A stretch of 7,762 nt of DNA from an uncultured Actinomycetes bacterium (lineage in GTDB: Bacteria > Actinomycetota > Acidimicrobiia > Acidimicrobiales > Microtrichaceae). The notes below the pieces were generated by a model that worked only from the letters and a program-made list of their open reading frames with translations, was not told the origin of the DNA and did not search any database. The DNA lies in contig CAJANQ010000013.1 in NCBI GenBank assembly GCA_903941145.1, positions 1 through 7,762 on the forward strand, written 5' to 3'. A program made the position numbers and the translations under genes. Below, one piece after another: positions 1 through 5,532 of this stretch (position 1 is the first letter of the stretch; every line of letters starts with the position of its first letter).

Positions 1-145
1 GCAGACCTGGGCCTTTGGCGCCGCGTCGGTCGCCGTCGTGGTGGCCGCCACGGTGGTGTTCTTCTGCTTCCCCAAGCGGGAGCAGGAGCACGCAGACCTG
101 GCGCGCTACGCGCTGGAGGACGGCACGCCGGCGACCGGCCTCTGA
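1..145 (+). CDS. C-terminal end of a membrane protein, probably an MFS-type transporter (partial, 5' end outside window)
   Basis: Reading from base 2, an open frame of 47 codons runs to a TGA at 143-145. It encodes one hydrophobic segment (about AFGAASVAVVVAATVVFFCF), then a charged tail starting FPKREQEHADLARYALED. A last transmembrane helix, a Pro-Lys-Arg turn and a short acidic/basic cytoplasmic tail is the usual ending of 12- or 14-helix major facilitator transporters of actinobacteria, and tails of the type FPK-(charged)-LxxYxxED are familiar there. That comparison is from memory. The conserved transporter motifs lie outside the window, so the substrate cannot be named, and another polytopic membrane protein is possible. 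The gene converges on the methyltransferase gene with a 13-base gap. Confidence 0.6.
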   Translation, partial: QTWAFGAASVAVVVAATVVFFCFPKREQEHADLARYALEDGTPATGL

Positions 146-152
146 GTCCTGT

Positions 153-167
153 CCCGGCTCAGCCGGG
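153..167. terminator. Short GC hairpin at a convergent gene junction
   Basis: CCCGGC (153-158) and GCCGGG (162-167) form a 6-bp perfect stem around the loop TCA (159-161), which is the methyltransferase stop codon read on the other strand. It sits 7 bases after the transporter stop. A symmetrical stem between two converging genes could terminate in both directions, but neither strand has a T-run, so it would be an actinobacterial U-less terminator at best. Confidence 0.35.
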
Positions 168-776
168 CAGGCGTCGGAGCACCACCCAGCTGAACTCCTG
201 GGCGTCGCCGTTCGGGGTGATGTGGGTCTCGTGCTCCGACCACACGTGCTCGAACTCCGGGGAGAACACCTCGGCCAGGCGTTCGAGCGAGTAGCGGGCG
301 ACCGGCAGGCCGGAGCAGGTGAGCGGGCCGTTCTCGGAGAAGGTCCCGATGACGGCGTGCCCGCCGGGGACCACGGAGCGCGCCACGAGCTGGCGGTACT
401 GCTCGATGTCCTCGTCGGTGTTGACGAAGTGGAACATCGCCCGCTCGTGCCAGAGGTCCCACTGGCGGTCGGGCTCCCACTCGAGCACGTCGACGACGGT
501 GAGCTCGACGGAGTGGTCGGGCAGCCGGTCAGTCGCCTCGTCGAGGGCGACACGGGACACGTCGACGAGCGTGACGTCGGTGTGGCCCTTTGCCACCAGC
601 CGGTCCACGAGCAGAGAGGCGCCGGCGCCGACGTCGACGATCGAGGTCGAGGTGGTGGCGCCCGTCCGGTAGATCAGCGTGATCGACGAGCGCGGTTCGG
701 GGGAGTACCAGCTGACGTTCTGGTAGCCGATCTTGGCGTAGCGCTGGTCCCAGTGGGTCTGTCGGTCGATCGTCAT
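159..776 (-). CDS. Class I SAM-dependent methyltransferase
   Basis: The 205-residue protein has the Rossmann-type methyltransferase layout. An N-terminal HWDQRY...VSWYSPEP stretch (residues 8-28) is followed by motif I IVDVGAGAS (46-54), which binds S-adenosylmethionine, and an acidic end of strand 2 at LVDVS (70-74). Next come VVDVLEW (94-100), DLWHERAMFHF (107-117), VPGGH (136-140) and a signature CSGLPVARYS (154-163). The HWxxxY...SWY opening and the CSGLPVxRY block mark a widespread bacterial family often loosely annotated as trans-aconitate or TehB-like methyltransferase. The acceptor substrate is unknown. The ATG at 774-776 was chosen because homologues begin a few residues before HWxxxY; the frame is open further upstream, but that extension is low-complexity and crosses the promoter region. 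There is no strong Shine-Dalgarno sequence. The gene diverges from ilvD. Confidence 0.9.
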   Translation of the reverse strand: MTIDRQTHWDQRYAKIGYQNVSWYSPEPRSSITLIYRTGATTSTSIVDVGAGASLLVDRLVAKGHTDVTLVDVSRVALDEATDRLPDHSVELTVVDVLEWEPDRQWDLWHERAMFHFVNTDEDIEQYRQLVARSVVPGGHAVIGTFSENGPLTCSGLPVARYSLERLAEVFSPEFEHVWSEHETHITPNGDAQEFSWVVLRRLPG

Positions 777-823
777 GCAGGCGGTGCCGGGGGAGCGTCC
801 TCGTGCCCCCGTCCGGCCCCCTG

Positions 824-829
824 AATTTA
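824..829 (-). promoter_or_regulatory. Candidate -10 box for the methyltransferase gene
   Basis: On the minus strand this reads TAAATT, matching the actinobacterial TANNNT pattern, about 47 bases before the ATG at 776. That would give a leader of roughly 40 bases. It lies in the only A/T-rich patch of the divergent region and overlaps the 12-bp palindrome. No good -35 hexamer is visible. Confidence 0.35.
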
Positions 830-837
830 GCGCTAAA
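826..837. promoter_or_regulatory. Perfect 12-bp palindrome, probable operator
   Basis: TTTAGCGCTAAA is its own reverse complement, with a central C|G step. It lies in the 145-bp divergent region, 50 bases from the methyltransferase start and 85 bases from the ilvD start. Such AT-flanked, CG-centred palindromes are typical operators of LacI-family repressors, and similar sites are bound by MarR-family repressors. Overlap with the predicted methyltransferase -10 box suggests repression of that gene. No regulator gene lies in the window, so the binding protein is unknown. Confidence 0.55.
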
Positions 838-908
838 GATCGCCGGTCCCGGCATGGTTGCGCGGCGTACGGGCAGATCCCGCCGGGAACCCCGCAACGG
901 GCCTGAAG

Positions 909-914
909 TAGCGT
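909..914 (+). promoter_or_regulatory. Candidate -10 box giving a leaderless ilvD mRNA
   Basis: TAGCGT fits TANNNT and is separated from the ilvD ATG (922) by seven bases, the distance from a -10 box to a transcription start. Transcription would start at or next to the ATG. The absence of a recognisable Shine-Dalgarno sequence before this ATG agrees. No clear -35 is seen, which is common for actinobacterial promoters. Confidence 0.45.
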
Positions 915-921
915 GCACGCC

Positions 922-2778
922 ATGCCGGACTACCGCTCACGCACCACGACCCACGGCCGCAACCAGGCCGGTGCCCGCGCCCTCTGGCGGGCCACGGGCA
1001 TGACCGACGAGGACTTCGAGAAGCCGATCATCGCGATCGCCAACTCGTTCACGCAGTTCGTGCCCGGCCACGTGCACCTGAAGGACCTGGGCCAGCTCGT
1101 GGCCCGGGAGGTCGAGGCCTCCGGCGGCGTGGCCAAGGAGTTCAACACCATCGCCGTCGACGACGGCATCGCGATGGGCCACGGCGGCATGCTCTACAGC
1201 CTCCCGAGCCGCGACCTGATCGCCGACTCGGTCGAGTACATGGTGAACGCCCACTGCGCCGACGCCCTGGTCTGCATCTCCAACTGCGACAAGATCACCC
1301 CCGGCATGCTGATGGCCGCGCTGCGCCTGAACATCCCCGTGGTGTTCGTCTCCGGCGGCCCGATGGAGGCCGGCAAGACCCGCCTCGCCGGCAGCGAGGT
1401 CAAGGTCGACCTGATCTCGGCGATGATGAGCGCCGGCGACAAGAACGTCAGCGACGAGGACGTCGCAGAGATCGAGCGGTCGGCCTGCCCGACCTGCGGC
1501 TCGTGCTCCGGCATGTTCACGGCCAACTCGATGAACTGCCTGACCGAGGCGCTCGGCCTGTCGCTCCCCGGCAACGGCACGGTGGTCGCGACCCACGCCG
1601 ACCGCGAGGAGCTCTTCCTGCGTGCCGGCCGCACCGTGGTGGACATCGCCCGCCGCTACTACGAGAAGGACGACGACTCGGTCCTGCCGCGCAACGTCGC
1701 CAACAAGACGGCGTTCGAGAACGCGATGGCGCTCGACATCGCGATGGGCGGCAGCACCAACACCGTGCTGCACATCCTGGCCGCGGCCCACGAAGGTGGC
1801 ATCGACTTCACGATGGCCGACATCGACGCGCTGAGCCGCAAGGTCCCGAACATCTGCAAGGTGGCTCCGGCGACCGACAAGTACCACGTCGAGGACGTGC
1901 ACCGGGCCGGCGGCATCCCCGCGATCCTGGGCGAGCTCGACCGCGCCGGCCTGATCGACACCACGGCGCCGACCGTGCACAGCCCGTCGCTCGGTGCTGC
2001 GCTCGACGAGTGGGACATCGCCCGCCCGACCTGCACCGCCGAGGCGAAGCACTTCTGGCTGGCGGGCCCCGCCGGCATTCCGACCCAGGTGGCGTTCAGC
2101 CAGGACACCCGCTGGCCGTCCCTCGACGACGACCGCGAGTCCGGCTGCATCCGCTCGGCGGAGCACGCCTACACCAAGGAGGGCGGCCTCGCCGTCCTGT
2201 TCGGCAACCTGGCGCTCGACGGCTGCATCGTGAAGACGGCTGGAGTGGACGAGGAGATCTTCCACTTCTCTGGCCCGGCGCGGGTCTACGAGAGCCAGGA
2301 CGACGCGGTGGAGGGGATCCTGGGCGAAGAGGTCCAGGCCGGTGACGTGGTCATCGTCCGCTACGAGGGCCCGAAGGGCGGACCGGGCATGCAGGAGATG
2401 CTGTACCCGACCACCTACATCAAGAGCCGTGGCCTCGGGAAGGAGTGTGCGCTGCTGACCGACGGACGGTTCTCGGGCGGCACCTCGGGACTCTCGATCG
2501 GCCACGCCTCGCCCGAAGCGGCCGAGGGCGGGCTCATCGGTCTGGTGCAGACCGGCGACACCATCACCATCGACATCCCGAGCCGGTCGATCACGCTCGA
2601 CGTCCACGACGACGTGCTCGCGGCCCGTCGTGCTGCCGAGGAGGCCCGCGGTGCTGCCGCGTGGACCCCGGAGGACCGTGACCGGTCCGTGTCCCTGGCG
2701 CTGCAGGCGTACGCGGCCATGACCACCTCGGCGTCGCGCGGCGCCGTGCGCGACCTGTCACAGCTCCAGCGGGGCTGA
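922..2778 (+). CDS. ilvD: Dihydroxy-acid dehydratase IlvD
   Basis: Dehydrates 2,3-dihydroxy-isovalerate and 2,3-dihydroxy-3-methylvalerate to the 2-keto acids, the third common step of valine and isoleucine synthesis; the valine branch also feeds leucine and pantothenate. The 618-residue protein is collinear with the 616-residue E. coli enzyme from MPDYRSRTTTHGRNQAGARA to the GAVRD C-terminus. Visible active-site parts: D81 in AVDDGIAMGH (metal), C122-D123-K124 in NCDK (cluster cysteine, metal ligand, and the lysine that is carbamylated in the family), C195 in CPTCGSCSG (189-197), and the GRFSGGTSG loop (515-523) holding the proposed serine base. The NSFTQFVPGH segment (41-50) lacks the extra cysteine found in [2Fe-2S] relatives, which points to the E. 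coli-like [4Fe-4S], oxygen-sensitive class. The ATG at 922 is chosen over a GTG at 913 because it gives the family N-terminus. No other ilv/leu gene is adjacent. Confidence 0.98.
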   Translation: MPDYRSRTTTHGRNQAGARALWRATGMTDEDFEKPIIAIANSFTQFVPGHVHLKDLGQLVAREVEASGGVAKEFNTIAVDDGIAMGHGGMLYSLPSRDLIADSVEYMVNAHCADALVCISNCDKITPGMLMAALRLNIPVVFVSGGPMEAGKTRLAGSEVKVDLISAMMSAGDKNVSDEDVAEIERSACPTCGSCSGMFTANSMNCLTEALGLSLPGNGTVVATHADREELFLRAGRTVVDIARRYYEKDDDSVLPRNVANKTAFENAMALDIAMGGSTNTVLHILAAAHEGGIDFTMADIDALSRKVPNICKVAPATDKYHVEDVHRAGGIPAILGELDRAGLIDTTAPTVHSPSLGAALDEWDIARPTCTAEAKHFWLAGPAGIPTQVAFSQDTRWPSLDDDRESGCIRSAEHAYTKEGGLAVLFGNLALDGCIVKTAGVDEEIFHFSGPARVYESQDDAVEGILGEEVQAGDVVIVRYEGPKGGPGMQEMLYPTTYIKSRGLGKECALLTDGRFSGGTSGLSIGHASPEAAEGGLIGLVQTGDTITIDIPSRSITLDVHDDVLAARRAAEEARGAAAWTPEDRDRSVSLALQAYAAMTTSASRGAVRDLSQLQRG

Positions 2779-2782
2779 CCGT

Positions 2783-4021
2783 TCAGTTGCGGTCGAGCCA
2801 GCGGCGCACGCCGTCGGCCACCGCGACCGCGGTGCTGAACGTGGCCTGGAGGAGGTAGCCGCCCGTCGGCGCCTCCCAGTCGAGCATCTCGCCGGCCACG
2901 AACGTGCCGGGCCGCGCCCGCAGCATGAACTGGTCGTCCACCTCGGCGAACGCGATGCCGCCGGCCGTCGAGATGGCACGGTCCACCGGCTGCACGCCCG
3001 TGAGCGCGACCGGGCAGGCCCGGACGAGCGCGGCCATCGCCGCCGGGTCGTCCGGCAGGTCCGGCTGCGCCTCACGGAGCAGCGAGACGGCGACCGGGGG
3101 GAGCCCGGCGGCGCGCCGCAGCCACTTCGAGGTCGACTCCTTGGGGCGCCGCGCCGCGAGCCGGTCGGTGAGCGCCTCCACCGTCAGGTCCGGCCGGAGG
3201 TCCACGACGAGCACGGTGGACTCCCCTGCGTCGAGCGAGTCCCGCAGCGCGGCGGAGAGCGCGTAGACCGCGTTGCCCTCGATCCCTTCGTCGGTGAGCA
3301 TCGCCTCGCCGCGAGCGGTGCGGTCACCGAACGTCAGCTGCACGTTCTTGAGCGGGTCGCCGGCGTGGCGCTCGACGAAGTACGGCGTCCACGCCACCGT
3401 GAAGCCGCAGTTGGAGGGTCGGAGCGGTTCGACCTCGATGCCGGCCGCGGCGAACGTGTCGACCCACGTGCCGTCGGAGCCGGTCCGGGCCCAGCTGCCG
3501 CCGCCAAGGGCCAGGACGGTCGCGTCTGCTGCGATCTCGGTCGTCGGGCCGTCGGGCGTCGCGAACACGGGGCCGGTCCCGCCCCAGCCCGTCCACCGGA
3601 GGCCGAAGCGGAGCTGCACCTTGAGTTGCTCAAGCTGTTCGAGCCACGCGGCGAGCAGCGCGGTGGCCCGGAACGACTCCGGGAACACGCGGTCGCTGGT
3701 GCCGACGAACGTCGGCTGACCCAGGCCGGCCGACCAGTCCCGCAGGTCGCCGGGCGTGAACGCCCTGACCGCCGGCTCCAGGAGGGCCCGGGCCGGGCCG
3801 TACCGGTCCAGGAACCGATCGAGTGGCTCGGTGTGGGTCAGGTTGAGGCCGCCACGGCCGGCCACCAGCAGCTTCCGCCCGGCAGAGGCCATGTGGTCGA
3901 CCACCGTGACGCGGCAGGTGGGTGCCAGCCGTTCGGCGGCCATGAGCCCGGCCGGTCCGGCGCCGACCACGACCACGTGCGCCACGCCGGTCGGGTCCGT
4001 CGGTGGGGGGCTCGCCGTCAC
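2783..4021 (-). CDS. HI0933/PP_4765-family FAD flavoprotein (NAD(P)/FAD-dependent oxidoreductase)
   Basis: The 412-residue protein starts with a dinucleotide-binding fold, VVVVGAGPAGLMAAE (residues 16-30, GxGxxG at 20-25). It continues with family-specific blocks: GRKLLVAGRGGLNLTH (48-63), SDRVFP (109-114), ALGGGSW (171-177), STAGGIAFAEVD (351-362) and EAPTGGYLLQATFSTA (383-398). These identify the HI0933/YhiN/BaiN-like flavoproteins, and the DWEAPTGGYLLQA ending and length match the TIGR03862 (PP_4765) subgroup. The fold binds FAD non-covalently; the physiological substrate is not established for this subgroup. The GTG start at 4021 is the earliest possible, because an in-frame TAG lies a few codons upstream; a second GTG at codon 13, just before the Rossmann strand, is an alternative. 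The gene ends four bases from ilvD (convergent) and diverges from the P450 gene. It is cytoplasmic, with no signal peptide or membrane segment. Confidence 0.92.
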   Translation of the reverse strand: MTASPPPTDPTGVAHVVVVGAGPAGLMAAERLAPTCRVTVVDHMASAGRKLLVAGRGGLNLTHTEPLDRFLDRYGPARALLEPAVRAFTPGDLRDWSAGLGQPTFVGTSDRVFPESFRATALLAAWLEQLEQLKVQLRFGLRWTGWGGTGPVFATPDGPTTEIAADATVLALGGGSWARTGSDGTWVDTFAAAGIEVEPLRPSNCGFTVAWTPYFVERHAGDPLKNVQLTFGDRTARGEAMLTDEGIEGNAVYALSAALRDSLDAGESTVLVVDLRPDLTVEALTDRLAARRPKESTSKWLRRAAGLPPVAVSLLREAQPDLPDDPAAMAALVRACPVALTGVQPVDRAISTAGGIAFAEVDDQFMLRARPGTFVAGEMLDWEAPTGGYLLQATFSTAVAVADGVRRWLDRN

Positions 4022-4027
4022 GCCCGG

Positions 4028-4033
4028 ACCCTA
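4028..4033 (-). promoter_or_regulatory. Candidate -10 box for the flavoprotein gene (leaderless)
   Basis: The minus strand reads TAGGGT, then six bases (CCGGGC), then the GTG start at 4021. The spacing fits a leaderless transcript, as proposed for ilvD. The AGGG within it could instead act as a weak Shine-Dalgarno sequence, so the two readings compete. Confidence 0.35.
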
Positions 4034-4090
4034 GGTGCAGCAGCGGTCCGGCGGGGGAGGAGGGCGTGCCCAGCGTCACGGTGTACGTCC

Positions 4091-4106
4091 TACTGAACGT
4101 TCGTTA
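4091..4106. promoter_or_regulatory. TetR-type operator-like dyad upstream of the P450 gene
   Basis: TACTGAACGTTCGTTA contains the perfect 8-bp palindrome GAACGTTC and pairs at 6 of 8 positions in each half. Shifted by one base, AACG-TT-CGTT is a second dyad. ACTGAACG/CGTTCAGT-like half-sites are characteristic of TetR-family operators in actinobacteria. The site overlaps the predicted P450 -10 box, so a bound protein would block the promoter. No TetR gene is in the window. Confidence 0.5.
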
Positions 4107-4110
4107 GGGT
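4105..4110 (+). promoter_or_regulatory. Candidate -10 box of the P450 promoter
   Basis: TAGGGT matches TANNNT and lies 49 bases before the P450 ATG, giving a predicted leader of about 40 bases with its own ribosome binding site. The -35 region is not recognisable, which fits a regulated promoter. Confidence 0.4.
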
Positions 4111-4148
4111 GGAGGAGCGCGTCAGGGGTGGCGCGCCAACTGGACTCT

Positions 4149-4153
4149 GGGAG
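4149..4153 (+). promoter_or_regulatory. Ribosome binding site deciding the P450 start
   Basis: GGGAG is followed by six bases (CACCAC) and the ATG at 4160. This favours 4160 over an in-frame GTG at 4109, which overlaps the predicted -10 box. Confidence 0.65.
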
Positions 4154-4159
4154 CACCAC

Positions 4160-5452
4160 ATGAGCGGTACTGGGACCACGATCGACCTGTCGGCGATCGA
4201 CTTCACCGACCCGCACACCTACGACGACCCGTGGGAGCTGTACCGGGTCCTGCGGGACCTCGACGGGCTCCACTACGACGCGGTGAACGACCTGTACGTC
4301 GTGGCGCGCCACGAGGACGTCTTCCACATGAGCCGCGAGGACGACCTCTACTGCTCCAAGTTCGGCGTCCGCCCCAAGATCGCCGGCGACATGTCGATCA
4401 TCACGCTCGACGGCGCCGAGCACGTCCAGACCCGCCGCCTCATCAACCAGGGCTTCACGCCGCGACGCGTTCGGGACCTGATGCCGCACGTACGTGAGCT
4501 GACCAACCAGACGCTCGACCAGATCGCTGACCAGGGCCACATCGACTTCGTCGAAGACTTCGCCATCCACGTGCCGCTCATCATCATCTGCGACCTCATG
4601 GGTCTCGACGCCGAGCAGCGCATGAAGATGTACCGCTGGTCCGACGCCATGATGGCCGGCGACGGCCACACCGAGGCCGACGACCCGGTCCTGCACACGG
4701 CGGCCGAGGCCTTCGGCGAGTTCGCCATGATGTGCCTCGAGCTCATCGCCGAGCGTCGGGCGGACCCCAAGGACGACCTGATCTCGGTGCTCACCCAGGC
4801 GTTCGACGACGGTGCGCTCGAGAAGGAGCACAAGGCGTACCAGGGTGTCGACGCCGACACGATCGCCGCGCTCCAGGAGAGCCACGGCTCGCTCGGCGAC
4901 GACGAGCTGCTCGCGTTCCTTGCCGTGCTGCTGGTGGCGGGCAACGAGACCACCCGCAACGCCATCACCGGCGGGATGCTCGGCCTGAGCCTGTTCCCCG
5001 AGCAGAAGCAGCTGATGCTCGACAACCTCGACATCGACGACTTCATGGACAAGGCCGTCGACGAGATCATCCGCTACGTGTCGCCGGTGCTGAACTTCAT
5101 CCGGACCGTCACCACGGACCACGAGTACAAGGGCACCCAGTTCAAGGAGGGCGACCGCGTCCTGCTGATGTACCCGTCGGCCAACCGTGACGAGCGTGTG
5201 TTCGAGAACCCCGACGAGCTGGACCTCATGCGCGACCCGAACCCGCACCTGGCGTTCGGCATCGGACCGCACTTCTGCCTGGGGGCCAACCTGGCCCGCA
5301 TGGAGGTCAAGCTGGTCTTCCAGGAGCTCCTCGCACGGCTGCCCGACATCGTGATCGACCCCGATGCGCAGCTCGACCGCGGCGAGTCCTCGCTGGTGAT
5401 CGCGCTGCAGCACCTGCCGGCCACCTTCACGGCCTGCCCCGTCGCCCACTGA
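4160..5452 (+). CDS. Cytochrome P450 monooxygenase
   Basis: A soluble 430-residue bacterial P450 with all hallmark motifs: I-helix oxygen-activation motif AGNETT (residues 260-265), K-helix ExxR as EIIR (302-305), and the heme-cysteine loop FGIGPHFCLG (366-375) with C373 as proximal ligand. The segments GVRP (69-72), HVQTRRLINQGFTPRRVRD (88-106) and NPHLAFGIG (361-369) resemble actinobacterial P450s of the CYP142/CYP125 type, which oxidise the side chains of cholesterol and related lipids. That suggests a hydrophobic substrate but does not prove one. It needs a ferredoxin and reductase, and neither is encoded here. Compared from memory with CYP142, the stretch between ISVL (208-211) and DDELL (247-251) is about 24 residues longer and highly charged. 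The gene has a Shine-Dalgarno sequence, an upstream TetR-type dyad and a strong downstream hairpin, so it is probably a single-gene, inducible transcription unit. Confidence 0.96.
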   Translation: MSGTGTTIDLSAIDFTDPHTYDDPWELYRVLRDLDGLHYDAVNDLYVVARHEDVFHMSREDDLYCSKFGVRPKIAGDMSIITLDGAEHVQTRRLINQGFTPRRVRDLMPHVRELTNQTLDQIADQGHIDFVEDFAIHVPLIIICDLMGLDAEQRMKMYRWSDAMMAGDGHTEADDPVLHTAAEAFGEFAMMCLELIAERRADPKDDLISVLTQAFDDGALEKEHKAYQGVDADTIAALQESHGSLGDDELLAFLAVLLVAGNETTRNAITGGMLGLSLFPEQKQLMLDNLDIDDFMDKAVDEIIRYVSPVLNFIRTVTTDHEYKGTQFKEGDRVLLMYPSANRDERVFENPDELDLMRDPNPHLAFGIGPHFCLGANLARMEVKLVFQELLARLPDIVIDPDAQLDRGESSLVIALQHLPATFTACPVAH

Positions 5453-5473
5453 CGCAGCGACGATCCGAGTCTG

Positions 5474-5499
5474 ACGGGCCCCGCTGCGGCGGGGCCCGT
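5474..5499. terminator. Strong GC hairpin terminator between convergent P450 and SDR genes
   Basis: ACGGGCCCCGC (5474-5484) pairs perfectly with GCGGGGCCCGT (5489-5499) over 11 bp with a TGCG tetraloop. It starts 21 bases after the P450 stop and lies 33 bases beyond the SDR stop on the other strand. Neither side has a U-tract, so this is the U-less type common in actinobacteria; its symmetry allows action on both transcripts. Confidence 0.75.
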
Positions 5500-5532
5500 G
5501 CGCGTCCGGGCCCGACAACCCGGCCCTGACAG

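Noticed and set aside
15..824. Open frame on the plus strand across the methyltransferase gene
   Set aside because: It is the shadow of the minus-strand methyltransferase, which shows clear SAM-binding motifs; the plus-strand translation is Arg/Ser/Pro/Val-biased without motifs.
777..923. N-terminal extension of the methyltransferase to a start at 923
   Set aside because: The added 49 residues match nothing in the family, cross the palindrome and promoter region, and overlap the ilvD start. The ATG at 776 gives the normal family N-terminus.
937..2607. Long open frame antisense to ilvD (about 556 codons)
   Set aside because: It mirrors ilvD codon by codon. Strong G/C bias at third positions removes stops from the opposite strand. 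The translation is low-complexity Val/Asp/Arg/His-rich sequence with no recognisable domain, while ilvD itself is unambiguous.
4109..4159. GTG at 4109 as the P450 start
   Set aside because: It overlaps the predicted -10 box and adds 17 residues not typical of the family. The ATG at 4160 has GGGAG six bases upstream.
5506..5526. Second inverted repeat (CCGGG / CCCGG) between the P450 and SDR genes as another terminator
   Set aside because: The arms are short and GC-only with a loose loop; the 11-bp hairpin just before it explains termination better.
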